64,000 nucleotides of DNA, taken from positions 1,364,001-1,428,000 of the forward strand of contig JANFAH010000013.1 of NCBI GenBank assembly GCA_024663395.1, in the 5' to 3' direction. Numbering within the stretch: the first letter of the stretch is position 1; each line of letters starts with the position of its first letter. This document shows positions 32,801 to 44,782 of the stretch, piece after piece. Below the pieces are notes generated by a model. That model saw only the letters and a list, made by a program, of their open reading frames with translations, was not told where the DNA came from and did not search any database. The translations under genes were made by a program, and so were the position numbers. This stretch comes from Pisolithus tinctorius. Its lineage: Eukaryota > Basidiomycota > Agaricomycetes > Boletales > Pisolithaceae.

Positions 32801-33085
32801 TGTCCTGTGAGGAACCCGGTCCGGCCATCAGCTGATCGGTGGGCCGGCCTAGTCCTCGTCATGCTCTACGCCCGTGTTTCACTTTCTTACTCGCCGTGTT
32901 TCACCTCACTGCAGTATATAGTTTTCCCGCCCTTCGTCCATTTTCTCCAGCGATTAACCTTTCGTTATCAGGTATGCCTCTTGTCGTCCACCTTGTGCTG
33001 GATCTTAGCTTCGTTATCAGCGTTAGGTTGGCTAATGCACTCCTACTCCTTTTCCAAGGCACGCAACTGCAGCTGAATAATTACA
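32801..33085 (+). repeat. Gypsy 5' LTR
   Basis: Aligned to the 3' LTR from TGTCCTGTGAGG to ATTACA. The ends are approximate because the two LTRs are strongly diverged. Confidence 0.7.
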
Positions 33086-33119
33086 TTACGTTAACGGTCT
33101 AGAAGCACTGGCAATTGTA

Positions 33120-34226
33120 ATGACTTCCGATGGCTCCGACCTCGACTCACTCATCTCGTCTCCGGAACCACTTTCCCAATCGAGCTCGCAATTACACCTT
33201 CAGCGACATCCTCAGCCACAACCACAGCCTCCGTTAGCGGGTCAGGCTCAGGACGACTTTTGTGCTGCTTTCCTCGAGACGCCCCTCCGCAATCGTGCTC
33301 CGAAGGTAAAGGTAGCACAACCGGATGTGTACGATGGATCGACTGAAAAATACGATGCCTTCATCAAGCAACTTGAATTGAATTTCGCAACTAACCCATC
33401 TACGTTTGCTACCGATGCCATCAAAATTAACTACGCTATGTCGTACATGAAAGTGGGCCGTGCCCAGCAATGGGTAATTGGCCTCCGCAACAAACAGCGT
33501 GCAGGAGGGGCTTGCCCAGAGCTCGACAGTTAGGAAGGTTTTGATGATGTGCTGAAGGAAAAGTTCAGTGGACCAAACAAGAAAGTGCGGGCTCAGTACA
33601 AGCTCCTCGCCTTGAAACAACGCGACGGCCAATCGGTCGATGACTATCTTACGGAGTTTGAGTTATTGGCGGGAGACACTCAATTCCATGACGAAGCGCT
33701 CTTCAACATCTTTCGTACCGGGTTATCGCACCGGATTTTCTCACAGTGCGTACAGAACGGGGACCTCGAGGACAGCTTACAAGGATGGAAGGACTACGCC
33801 AAGCGCGTTGATCGTTACACTCGCACTAATTCCACCCTCCTCTCTTTCTCTGCTAGAAGTCCTCGCCCACCGGGTAAATGCACCTTTCCATTCCAGCGTC
33901 ACCCTGTACCCCCTACACCCTCTGCACCTCCTATTCAGCCAACAACTGCGTCGGCTCCCGCGCCGACACGTTCTATTCTAGGTGCAGGCGAGCCTGTGGA
34001 TGCCGGTCAAATCAACCGTCGTCAGGGACGTAGAGGAATCACGTGCCATCGCTGCGGACAGGTTGGCCACCTTGCTCGCAACTGTGCTCGTACCGAGGTC
34101 GAGCACATTCATGCGTTGTGGACTACCTGGGGTGACACGGCAAGGCACGACGTTATCAATGCAATCAATGAAGTCGCTACGCAGAAGAAAGAAGAAGCGC
34201 CATTGAATGAGGAATCATGTTTTTGA
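33120..34226 (+). pseudogene. Gypsy Gag with one TAG stop
   Basis: ATG 33120. A Pro/Gln-rich start is followed by the retrotransposon gag domain (PDVYDGSTEKYDAFIKQL, FDDVLKEKFSGP, QSVDDYLTEFELL) and a zinc knuckle CHRCGQVGHLARNC at about 34045-34090. Gag packages the element's RNA. TAG at 33531 lies in the same frame between PELDS and EGF where Trp is expected, which a TGG to TAG change explains; this is not a CpG change. TGA at 34224 ends the frame, upstream of the protease frame. Confidence 0.85.
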
Positions 34227-34386
34227 AAATGCCGGTAGGAAGTGACTCTACCTCATCGGCGTCTACTTTAGGCTCTAACAATGTTGATGTACCATATGAT
34301 CGTTCTGAATCGAATCCTTCGCCTATCAATGATCCTGATGCATCGTTAACTAAATATGCCCGTCGCTTCCTCCCTTCTAGTCTCTC

Positions 34387-35760
34387 GTGTTAAGAGCGGA
34401 TATGCCGACGAAGCCGCTTTGTGCCCCGTCCGCCATTGGTTCCATAGCCAATGACGAGGACAACCCCACTGCATACTCTGTCCTTCACGAACTCAAGAAC
34501 TCACGTCAATGGATTCGAAGGGTAGCTGGTAAGTCTGCATTCCTTCCTCTTGTGCTTCAGACATTAGATGATTGCCAGTCTTTCGACGTTGAGGCCCTAC
34601 TGGATAGCGGGGCCAGTGGTTGCTACGTCGATGGGGGTCACGTCCGTGCTAGATCAGTCAACACTCGGCCACTCCCTCGACCCATCCCTGTTTATAATGC
34701 AAACAGTTCATCACATGGCGCCGGTCATATTCGTTATACCGTCGACCTGTCCATAAACGTCGATGGTCACTCTGAAGTGGCTACTTTCGCAGTCACTAAC
34801 ACCGACAAATCACCTGTTATCGTTGGGCACGATTGGCTCCGCAAACTGAATCCCTCGGTGGATTGGCGCACGGGGAAGGTCGTATTCAACCGCTTCCCTG
34901 CAGCTTGCTATCTGCATACACCTCAGCTGGAGGATGCGTTCTTACTTCGATATTGCCATCCTTGGAAGAGGGTAATCGATTACGGGTTACAAAGATCTCC
35001 TCGAGTATCTCTTCAGTACCTCAACGGCTTCTCGCAAGTATTCGAAAAAATTGAATTCGATCGTTTGCCTGAACACCGCCAACGGGATCACGCAATCAAA
35101 CTCAAACCCCGAATCGAACCTTTAAGTAGCAAAATTTATCCTTTTGAGTCTCTCGGAACAAGCGGAGTTGGACATGTTCTTCGAAGAACACCTTCGTATC
35201 GGACGTCTCCCCCATCGCATCCCCCCCCCCCCCCCCCTTTTTATTATTATTATTAAGCAGGGTGGTACTCTGTGTCCGGTGCAAAATTGTCGTAGACTTG
35301 ACACGGCCACTATCAAAAACCGTTATCTACTTCTTCTTTCTGAAGTCGTCCACAAACTACGCGGCGCGAGCTACTTCACCAGTTATCAACTCGCCGGCGA
35401 CCTTTCAAATGATGATGAATGCGCTTTTTTGCCACCTTGTTTGCCAGGGGGTAGTTATCGTCTATATGGACAGCGTGCTTTCCATCTCGAACTTCCTCAA
35501 TCTTGGCGACGGATGCGCCCCATATTCCACACTGCCCTTCTTCGCCCCTATCATTTTCCCACGTCCCCGATCCAACAACGCGCCGCCACCACCAGTTCTT
35601 CTCAGAGACCATTATAAGATAGAAGTGTTCGATGAGTGCTTTCGTTGTGGTCGTGCTGAATATCTTGTGAAATGGTAAGGTCTTCCTCGCAAAGAAAACA
35701 CTTGGGAGCTTCGTGAAATTCTTGATGACAGACATGGTATTAACAACAAACTTCAGGAAT
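34387..35760 (+). pseudogene. Gypsy Pol remnant: protease, RT stump, chromodomain
   Basis: Retropepsin domain with ALLDSGASGCYVD and VIVGHDWLRKLNP, then the opening of reverse transcriptase (FDRLPEHRQRDHAIKLKP; after a frame change EQAELDMFFEEHLRIGR, KNRYLLLLSEVVHKLRGASY). The text then skips to PATFQMMMNALF and VVIVYMD (normally YMDD, here YMDS). It skips again to the far C-terminus: AFHLELPQSW, FHTALLRPY and a chromodomain (FRCGRAEYLVKW, stop, NTWEL). A run of about 18 C plus ATT repeats (35221-35255) lies inside the RT stump. Chromodomains in this clade direct integration toward heterochromatin. Confidence 0.8.
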
Positions 35761-35800
35761 ATCTTTGTTCATAGGGGACACGTCCGCCTTAAGAGGGGGG

Positions 35801-36096
35801 TGACGTGATGAAGCTCGTCCAGCCATCGGCTGATCCGTCGGCTGGTCATGTCCCCTGCCATGATACTTCATACCCTGTTTGACTTTCTTACCCACGATGT
35901 TTCGCCTTACTTTATTACCATATATAGTTTTCCCGCGTGTCTTTCATTTCCTCCGATGTTAACCTTCCATTATCGAGTATGCCTCTTGTCGTCCACCTTG
36001 TCTAGTATCATGGCTTCGTTATCAGGGCTACGTTGGCTAATAATTTCCTATTGCTTCGCCAACGCACGCAACTACAGCGAATCATCAGTCATTACA
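35801..36096 (+). repeat. Gypsy 3' LTR
   Basis: Begins TGACGTGATG after the purine tract, ends ATTACA; contains TATATAGTTTTCCCGC, a likely promoter core shared with the 5' LTR. Confidence 0.75.
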
Positions 36097-37256
36097 TGTC
36101 TCCCATGCACTAAACTGATTTTCCTCTTCTACAGTTTCGCCCCGCACATGTCGCACTAAGGCCCGACAGTGGTTGGGCTGGGCTGGGCTCGGCAGAGCCA
36201 CATCTGGAGGGCAGGTCACCTGCTCACTCTGACTGACAGGCAGTGCGTGATAGCAACCAAAGAGGTTGTGGTGCCTATCACGCATTCGTAGCAGTTACTT
36301 AGGGATAGGAGGAAATGACACTTGATTCTTAATTACGGACAGATGTCTACGGTATACGTAAAAAGATGGTGCGGGGACTGGGCGAACGAGAAAATGAGTC
36401 TGCAAGGAGGTCGATGGGGGAGGCGATGAGCCTACTGGCAGACGGCAGTCCAAGAAAGAGGTGGTGGGAAAGTGCTCAGGCTGATACCGGCGAGAGCCGG
36501 CATCTGCTTGACCCTTCCACTCCTCGACATTCGTGGTTATATGGGTCCTACTTCGTCCAGTCAGATAACTCCTCACTCTCAGGCCCTCGTTGGGCTCCGA
36601 GCCCATGGAGATATCGTGCACCCTGCACGACTTCGCCAGATCCAATGCATGCAGTATGCAGACTACTGTATAGTAATATTCTCGGGCTCCTTTTACTATT
36701 CTGACTATTTTAAACTTCCTGGCTCTTGGGCCGTGGCCCGAAATAGTCCCTAATAATAGTTCAAAAGGTACGAAATAGAACAATAGACAGACGATTCCTT
36801 GACGTAAAAGGCACAAATAGTGTGTGGTTACAGCTATTTATAAGGCTGTTCGTGAAATACCTTCACAACAAACAAACCATGTCGTGAATGCCGATCATAA
36901 GTTGCACTGCAATGTGTCCGATACGTGAACTTAATGCCAGGGTTAATAGTGAACGCTAAGAATAGGGGGTATTAATCTGTATTAATAGGGGGTATTCGCC
37001 ATCCCCGCAGTATCAAGGCCCGTCGGAAACTTGAAAGTTGTAGTTATATGGTCAATCCATGCTATGCATTTCAGTTTCATTTCTCAACTCCAAGCGTACT
37101 AGCGCAACACTCGATTATGGGCGAGACGCTGTACCAAGATAGTGGGCAGCGTACTAGATTTGGGTCCTATGACAACTCGCCTTCGGACCGCGTGTTGCTG
37201 CCAGCCTTCAAATACCAGTCGTTCAGACCCCTTGGCGATGTGGCCTCATCAAAATC
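36097..37256. other. Intergenic stretch, no recognised gene
   Basis: A 173-codon open frame on the minus strand (36816-36295) and overlapping plus-strand frames show no family features. A short direct repeat of TAATAGGGGGTATT occurs twice near 36965-37000. The last few hundred bases should include the promoter of the P450 gene. Confidence 0.4.
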
Positions 37257-39395
37257 ATGCTCATCACAGCTTTGACTGCTGCGTGCTTCCTAGCGGCGTA
37301 TTTCTCATGGAGCTACTCATTGAAGCTAAAGGTTAGTTAAACGAAAATCAGCCGCTAGCCGCACTCGTAACGCCGATGATCGCCTGTACTTCTATCATAG
37401 AGCGTCAACTACCTGCCTGGTATGAGACCACCCCTTTCTGCGATTAGCGCATTTGGTGCTCTCATACCCACGTCTTGGTGGAACCCGGGCCTCCACTGGT
37501 CTTGGGAGTGGAGGAAAACCAGTGAGTTAGCAACATATTTTTCTCAAGGCGGGGGGACTCATGCTTTTCAGATTATTTCAACTATAAGCACGACGTGATT
37601 TCGATGGTTCCGTTGATAGGTCGACCCATATATTACACGTGTTCTCTTCCGGTCATGAAGCAGTTGTTGAAAGAAGAAGGCAAGCTGGGTCACGTCAAAC
37701 CCACCGAAATGACAGATGCGGTCCTGTATGTGTATCTCCTCATGCGGTATTTTCTGCAGCCTCACATCGTTAAAGCGTCTGGGGCCAGAATCTTCTTTCT
37801 GCCAATGGTGATGTGTGGAAGCGCCATAGGAGGATCGTTGCGCCTGCGATTACAAATGAAACGTGGGCATGCTCCTCCATGCGTAGATCCCTACTGAGAC
37901 CGTCCATTAGCTACGAACTTATATCGCAACAGGCCGCTGCACTGTACGAAGACATGGTCAGAGCAGCTAAATGGGAGAATGAACAAGTGGTAACCGTCAA
38001 CAATATCAATCAGTATATTCGCCGTGTACGTCAAACTCGCTTCGCCTGTACACCATGCAGGTTTATCTGTGGTCTCTGTAGTTCGCTTTAGGGATCATAT
38101 CGCGATGTGGTTTCGGCCTTCAGATGGCATGGACGGACCCAAATACCAAAAATACTGAAGAAGAGATGTCCTTTCCAACTGCAATGGAATGGGTCGCAAC
38201 GACTCTGGTTCCATGGAGCCTCGTCTTGCCGCGTTGGTCGTACCGACTACCCTCCAAATGGTAAGTCTCATTCTAATCCCGTGGTCTCTCGACAAATCTG
38301 TGGTCAAAGGCTTCGCAACATGGAACACGCTCGGTCATCGTTAGCGGAGTACATGAACACGTTTGTCGAAACAAAAGTGCAAGAGCTCTCCGGGGTGACA
38401 GACGGTGATGATCATGCGCAGCGTGGCGACATCTTCACGCGCCTCGTGGCTGGGCTGGACAGATCCGGAAAGACTGGCCTAGAAAAGCAGGAAGTCGTGA
38501 GTTAATCCTTCCTGATTGACATATACAATACTTTACAGTGGCCATTAAGATCGGGAATACTTTCGCGCTGATGTTTGCTGGTCATGGTGCGTTTCTTATC
38601 TCCGAGACTCCGTCTAATCGATTCATTCCGCGCTTCAGAGACAACCTCGAGCGTCCTGTCAGCGACTCTGGGTTACCTGGCATTCCATCAGGACGAACAA
38701 GAGAAGGCATATCAAGAAATCTTGGCAGCGACTCCTGCCAATGGAGAACTAGTTCGTCGTTCCTTATGTGCCATCGCTTCTGACCAACGTTCTTCCAGGG
38801 TACAGAATATCTGGCAAAACTTACTCATACCTTGGCATGCTTTCATGAATCTGCAAGAATGATACGTGAGTCATCTTCGATTCTGTGCTTGCTCTCAGCC
38901 TAATTATATGACCATCAGCTGCAGCGCACGTAATCCCAAGAGATGTCATTGATGATGTCGCAGTTAATGTAACAAGTCCTACTCCGGGAACTATCGTGTT
39001 TCCCAAGGGTTCGAGGATCATTATCGACATGGTCGCCATCCGTAAGCTGAGCTCATGTCACATACATTTGTCCACCTGAAATGACATGTATAGATCACAA
39101 TCCCGAGACGTTTCTTGACCCTGAGGTGTGGCGCCCCTCGCGCTGGTACGGCGTATCCGAGCATGACCTCACCATGTTTTCCACTGGGCCACGTGTGTGC
39201 CCAGGGCGCAAGTTCGCCCAGATGGAAGCCGTTTCTTTCTTGGCCCATCTCTTGCGCGACTGGAAAATTGACATCGAGCCCCGTAATGGGGAGACCAGAA
39301 AGCAGCTCGAAGAACGAGTGATGGGAAATACGAAGTTTATTGGTCTTGCATTCGGGGTTCGACCTGTGGGCCTGAAGCTCATCGCTAGGAAGTAA
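37257..39395 (+). CDS. Cytochrome P450 monooxygenase, apparently intact
   Basis: Heme-thiolate monooxygenase that inserts oxygen into a substrate with electrons from P450 reductase. ATG 37257 gives a membrane anchor (MLITALTAACFLAAYFSWSY). Exons then read VNYLPGMRPPLSAISAFG, TSWWNPGLHWSWEWRK, VPLIGRPIYYTCSLPVMKQL, DVWKRHRRIVAPAI (C-helix WxxxR), RCGFGLQMAW, RGDIFTRLVAGLD and the I-helix. The I-helix joins across an intron to FAGHETTSSVL (AGxxTT). The K-helix ExxR is FHESARM. PERF-like DPEVWRPSRWYG follows, and the heme loop FSTGPRVCPGRKFA carries the cysteine. About ten short introns are needed and I found no stop in the joined frame. The product is near 530 residues, normal for fungal P450s. 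Subfamily and substrate cannot be read from sequence. Confidence 0.88.
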
Positions 39396-39659
39396 CGGAT
39401 TCATTGGAGTTTTCCCTGTCCCTGTTGGGACATTTTTGTGCTTCTGGATACCGCGTCTTGATATTTCTGCTTTTTTTTTCTTTCTGATTCCGTGGCGCCA
39501 CGTCGAACAGGGTTTAAATCCCCGACTCCCGCGTAGGCGGGAGAGGGTTCTTGTCCGACCCGATTCAAGGTTTGTGTCAAAGGATCTGTCGCGTATGACA
39601 TCCTCTTCCTCCATTTCCCTGTGTAACAAAACATCTACTTGTTCTCCACTCCGTATTGT

Positions 39660-40721
39660 CTCAACACAGTACAGGTAGAACACAGCGTCAGCACATTGTC
39701 TCAACGACATGAGTAATATATAACCTGAATATGCACCAAATTTTGCTGGGCAACTTAACAGCTTGATTGCCTCGTCCAGGTCACCGAGTGTATGTCGCCG
39801 TTGGAGTCTATCCATAAGGAATCCTGCGAGGGAATTGAGGGAAATTGCACGGTAAACATGACCTGATGGACGAAAGTCCCACGCACCACGTGCTAGGCCG
39901 ACAGCTTCGTCCAGATCGGCTGCTACACCCCGTTTGTTGAACATATCACAAAGGCAAAGCGCGGAAGGCTTTGGAGCGATAAGGCACACTCGTCACTCTG
40001 GTCTCGACGGAGTTACGATGCTTCTCAATTCAACTTGGCGGCCTCGTCTAGGTCCGGAATCGTGTCCTGCCTCTGGTGTCTATCCCTGAGAAATTCGGCA
40101 AGGTTGCTGAGAGCATGGTGCGGCATTGATGTCCCGGAAGACGAAGATCCAATGCAACACGTGCAAGCCGGATAGCTTCCTCCAGATCAGACAACAGGCC
40201 CAGCTTGTTGAACCTATCATTCAGGCACAGTGCCAGGACCATGCAGCACGACGCAACTCAATGACCTCGTCCAGGTCGCAAATTGACCTCTGCGCCCTAG
40301 ATCTATCTCTAAGACAGTTTGCAAGAAGGCGGAGGTTGTAGCACGGCGCTCGTGGTTCGGTGGGCGAAGGCTTAAACGCGGCTCGTGCGACCCTGATAGC
40401 TCGTTCAAGGTCGACCATCGCTCCAAGGGTATCATACCTCTCACTAAGACAAGCCGTAAGGTCATGGAGTGACGTCGATCGATCAGGGTGTCTACGGGGG
40501 CGGAGGTCCAATGCTTCTCTGTTCAGGTCAATAGCTTCTTCCAAATCAACCATCGCGCCTCGTCTCAGGAAGTATGTGCGAAGAGAACTTGCGAATGAGC
40601 TGTCTTCACGTATTCCAAACTCTTTGATTGATAAAGCGATCACTGTGTCCGGCCGCGGGAGATGATCTCTCGAAGATCCGCCATTTGTCTTTTGAACATA
40701 ATTAGTACAATCCATCAACAT
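39660..40721 (-). pseudogene. TPR-repeat protein fragment (TPR/CHAT type)
   Basis: Minus strand. Repeats of about 50 residues read DLEEAIDLNREALDLRP, RHPDRSTSLHDLTACLSERY, DLERAIRVARAAF, DLEEAIRLARVALDLRLPGH and DLDEAVGLARGAWDFRPSGH, the tetratricopeptide pattern of large agaricomycete TPR proteins that often end in a CHAT protease-like domain. The frame shifts near 40235 and again near 40050, no CHAT domain is present, and the left end runs into the 3' flank of P450. It is a truncated relic. Another TPR piece is found on the minus strand at 47983-48315. Confidence 0.75.
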
Positions 40722-41798
40722 CTGTTGTGATGATCAGAGATTAGTTAACTCACTACTTCGGTGGAGAAAATCAGGCCAAGGCGACGTGCGTTTGCATTAC
40801 AGTTTAGTAAGGACCCGATGAAGACCTTATGAATAGCCAACTCACCTGAGGTAATAAGCCAAGAGCGGGGGTATGGTAGTCCGTGAACGATCCTTGCAGT
40901 AATGCGGTGGAGGCCTACGGGAAAACACAGTTATGTAAGCAAAAATGTATGACATAAAAAGGCCATACAAGGAAAAAAAACACCCACGAGAGTAGGAGCG
41001 GTGGAGGGAAAATGAAGAAGCCGCGGAAATTGAAAGTTGGAGCCGAACTTCATTCGCCGTCGTTCGTAACACTCGTGCATGCCAGGAGAGTCTTGACTGG
41101 GACTCCCTTTTCACGTCTGAGTTTCACCAGCTGCTTGTAACCGGCATTCTGGAAATCACCGCTATCGCAGAGCCAGGTCTTGCAAGTTGTACTTACAATC
41201 AGACACTCCAATGGTGAGAGTGCAATTCGACTGCCCACGACACCCACAGCGATTCCCTATTCACGAGCTACATAAGTGATGAATGTGAAAAAGTCATGGA
41301 CGGATACCCTATAAACGAGATTTGGAATAAGGTGGGCAGCGATTGACAGCGACCTAGTGTGACCGGCACTGGGCCTGGCTGTGGGAGTTCGTGACGGGCC
41401 TGTTGCCCGATATGGTTGACGTCCTGGAGACTCGTCAAAGACGAGGACCGCAGTATGTCTGCGTAATAACCAGGACTACTAAACCGCGGCCTCACTTTGG
41501 CTATGCAACCACCGAATTCCGAGCGTATCATTTGGAGCAAACCGAATCTGGACTCACGCAGGACGTCTATCTCGCAGAAGTTCCGTACATATATTCACAA
41601 TGTCTACAATTATTAACAATATTCATGATCAAACACCATACATCACGGACACAGTCCAGCGCGCGCGTAACGTCATCATTCCGAATCATACTACGCCTTC
41701 CTCGATACCCTCTCCATCTCCAAGGCATCCGTAGCAGATCAGTCCAAGGCATACTGGTTTTCTATCCTTTTAGGTAGGAGTCACAATTTTCCTCCCAT
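40722..41798. other. Intergenic, no recognised gene
   Basis: Several frames of 60-130 codons on both strands (for example 41391-41777 + and 41540-41268 -) without recognisable motifs. An unidentified upstream exon of the TPR relic could be among the minus-strand frames. Confidence 0.35.
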
Positions 41799-42609
41799 TC
41801 AAGGCAAGTTCCTCATGGGAGTAGAGCCATAATGCGTTGCGCGGCGGTCCCAGCGGCCGTGCAGAGGATCACGGAAAGCCTTATTGGCGGACGCGAAGAG
41901 GAATGAAGTGACGAAGAGTGCAAGCACCACGACCCAGCTCACCCATGCGAACGCAAGCATGGCAGTGAGGACACGACAGCTAGAGTAGACCCAGCATGAG
42001 GAGAGGTTGCCCCAGTGGGTGTCAGGGTCGGGCGGGTTGCCGGTGCGCTGTTTAGGGTAACAGAGTCAGCGGGAATCAGGAATGATGTTAAACTTGGGAG
42101 ACACGACGCCAGGACTTACAGATGCGATAGCAGCACCGACGATCCAGAGGAGGAAGAGGACAAAGAGCCCGATAAGCTCAGTTGCGAAAGTGTTGATGAA
42201 GCGACGTTCCATTCTCTTGTGGATTGTGCGACCACTAAAACGATAAGGCTCGATTAGACATCGATCTCACAATAAGTACCGCTTTGATGATCTCACATGA
42301 GGAACGACCAGAACATGGAAAGGATGCTGGTTACGAGCAACTCGATGATGATAGGATCTACGATGTATGATGAACCTCGTGGCGAGTACTCGATAGGCAT
42401 GTTCACTCACCATAGAAGCTAACGCCGTAGTTCAGGGGGTCGAAAGGAGACAAGTTGAGTGTGTAGTGGAGCCTAACGGCGCAGAGCGACATGACGACCG
42501 CCGAGAAAATAAACTTTGTTTCCGACAGCATTAACACTTCTGACATCGCAACCTGCCCATGAAAACTCACTAGAAGAATGTAGAGGAAGACACGGAATCC
42601 GTGAATCAT
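41799..42609 (-). CDS. MARVEL-like four-helix membrane protein
   Basis: Minus strand, ATG 42609, TGA 41799-41801. Helices read FRVFLYILLVSFHGQVAMS, FIFSAVVMSLCAVRLHYTL, FATELIGLFVLFLLWIVGAA and MLAFAWVSWVVVLALFVTSF. Between helices three and four lies PPDPDTHWGNLSSCWVYSSC, and the tail reads PLHGRWDRRA. Three short introns join the exons in one frame. Four helices with a conserved Cys loop and a short basic tail fit the MARVEL-type proteins common in basidiomycetes, thought to act in membrane apposition and traffic. No stop or frameshift was seen, so it is probably functional. An ATAAAA motif about 110 bp upstream (near 42712) could be a TATA-like element. Confidence 0.72.
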
Positions 42610-44780
42610 GATGTTGTCCTCTCACTTGGTTGCGAGTTGAGGTTGATGGAGGTTGTGGGCTTCTGAGAGAGGGCGTGGTAATGATACTCTTCTCGTACGA
42701 CGCACCCGGGTTTTATGTAGGATGACGAAATGCCCACGAGGAACTTGTGCACATACCACGCCGATTCACGAAATGAAATTACGCCGCATCTCCGCTTCGT
42801 TGAATGTGACATCCACCCACCTTTGAGAACCGCCACGTGGGTATGACTCACTAGAAAGCACCGTTGCCGTTGGGCTTGCAGACTGGCCGGTACCTAGTGG
42901 AAAGCAGGAGAAGCCGAACGAAGCACGGGGCGTATGGTTCCTTGGCGTCATCCGAGTGCCATGTTGGGCCTAAGCACAGCGTGACCGCAAGAATGGAAGT
43001 TCAGACGTCAGCGGCCTCGAGGCCTGCCTCGTTCTCGGGATATGATCCTGGACGACCCACATTCCTCTCTCTCTCATATTCTCGGATATCTCCCCCCGCC
43101 GAACGGTCGAGATCAGATAATGTCATCGTAACTGTAAGCCAGTGGGGTAGGCAGGATAGATCAGTCGGCACCTACTTATGGTCTGAGTTTCGGCGAATCG
43201 GGTAGTACGGCCTGCGCAGGCTGCACAGCAACATGTTGCTTGCATAAGCTAAGCGAGCAAGCGGAGCCAAACTTTGGCAAGTCTCCCAGTTGGAATAGGC
43301 ACAGCTCTGGCTGAGCCGATCGACGTCACCATGGCTGAAGCACTTTTTTCATACACTGTATCGTAGCAGCGTCAGCGTGCACACCGGGATGATTGACTCA
43401 CGGGACATGGGAGTGCAGTGACGTCGACTCGTCTCGATACCCCACATGGTAATTATGCTGCAGGGCGCTGTGCGTTGGACACCATACTCAAACCAGACTC
43501 CACTAGCACCACGGAAACTTCACAAAACTGCATTGGCCCCAAGTCCCACATATGTAACCCCTGGACGCCGGGAGCTGGTGAACGCACGGAACACGGCACT
43601 CCGACACTGGATCTCCATCAACCTGGCACGCAAAACCTCGAACTAGGTTCTATCCAGTAACCAGTGTGCTATCCGAAGCGTTATGCACAGCAGTTACCCT
43701 TCCTCGATGTGACGTCACCCCCGCTGTAATATTGTTAAAGCATAGTGCTCCGATCGAAGACGTTGACAACATTCGCAATAATCTTATAACAATCGTTCAC
43801 TCTCCAAATAGCAATCTCCGACTCCTAACGTCACCCACATGCTGTGTACAATGGAGTGACATGGTGCATGACCCATACATTCGATGATGGAGAGGAGGGT
43901 CTTTCAGAGGGAAAAATTAACACCAAACGCACTGATAGATGGGGAAATTCCCTGTATGATGTTCATCAGTAGCCACGATACGGGGTTGGAGTTGGCCACT
44001 GCAGTGTGCATCAAGGACGAGAGTAATGGAGGGTAACTGTCGTGGCGGGCTGGGCCAGACTAAATATCCACACGTGCGTAGCATGATGCTCACTTCCAGC
44101 ACAGCAAGTTATTCACTTGAGCTTTTCTTGCGGTCCGGCAGCATCCCAACAAGCGCCAACCCCGCTAAATGTGACCTCCAACGGCGTAATGTATGGGAAT
44201 TCGATATGTAGATCTGTATTTCCGGTCGCTATCGAGGACGTTCCCCCCAGACCTCCATCAATTGATACCACTCAGAAGGGCAGCCCGATACCCAGGTCGT
44301 CGTCGCGAAGCATGGTCATTACTCCTTCCAGTAGCCTCCGTGAAGCCTCCTTCGTGTTAACCACGCTGAGGAGCTTGCTGTTTCCAGTGATTTGCAGCAT
44401 ACACAGCCCGCCGCGATCATCTCGTCAGTCCGCGTTACCCGTTAATTCCGTTCTCAGGTAGGGTCCTCCATGAACTAGCAGTCTCGCACAGCAACTTGTA
44501 GCCACTTTTTGTAGAGATAATAACCGAACCCCAGATACGAACCCGACTTCTTAGATAGTTGAAGGAAATTTTTTTATGTAAAACCTGCTTCCGAACACGA
44601 CATCCTGACTCCAAAACAGGTTTTGGGCACGACCCTACTCCGGTCTCCGTGCACCGCGCCGATAAGTCATGGAGGTCCATCAGCAACATTTGGCTGGAGA
44701 GTGCCTACAGCGGCGCTATTTGACCATAGCTCCGGCTCAGATCAATGGCAAAGTTGATATGAGATCTGGAGGGCAATAAA
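42610..44780. other. Intergenic, no recognised gene
   Basis: Left end holds the MARVEL-like gene promoter. Open frames of 60-115 codons (42864-43205 +, 43418-43660 +, 44117-44461 +, 44689-44435 -) have no recognisable features. A minus-strand stretch near 44400-44100 reads coding-like (LEVTFSGVGACWDAAGPQEK) and may be the end of an unknown decayed gene. Confidence 0.35.
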
Positions 44781-44782
44781 TT

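Larger units (their letters stand above)
32801..36096 (+). mobile_element. Ty3/Gypsy chromovirus, internally deleted
   Basis: Two related but well diverged LTRs (32801-33085 and 35801-36096) share CTGATC, TATATAGTTTTCCCGC and ATGCCTCTTGTCGTCCACCT. Between them lie Gag with a CCHC knuckle, an aspartic protease, a short stump of reverse transcriptase and then a chromodomain. Most of reverse transcriptase, all RNase H and nearly all integrase are gone. A purine tract (AAGAGGGGGG) precedes the 3' LTR. No clear target duplication remains. The element cannot move by itself. Confidence 0.85.

Noticed and set aside
34387..35760. Gypsy pol as a working polyprotein
   Set aside because: Frame changes, stops and loss of most RT, all RNase H and integrase rule it out.
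36295..36816. 173-codon minus-strand ORF as a gene
   Set aside because: No start context, domain or homologue recognised. The opposite strand is also open for over 100 codons, so it is likely chance.
39021..39989. A 322-codon ORF on the minus strand overlapping the P450 3' end
   Set aside because: Only its first part (TPR-like, 39989-39700) looks like protein. The rest is the antisense of P450 exons with the heme loop and of non-coding flank.
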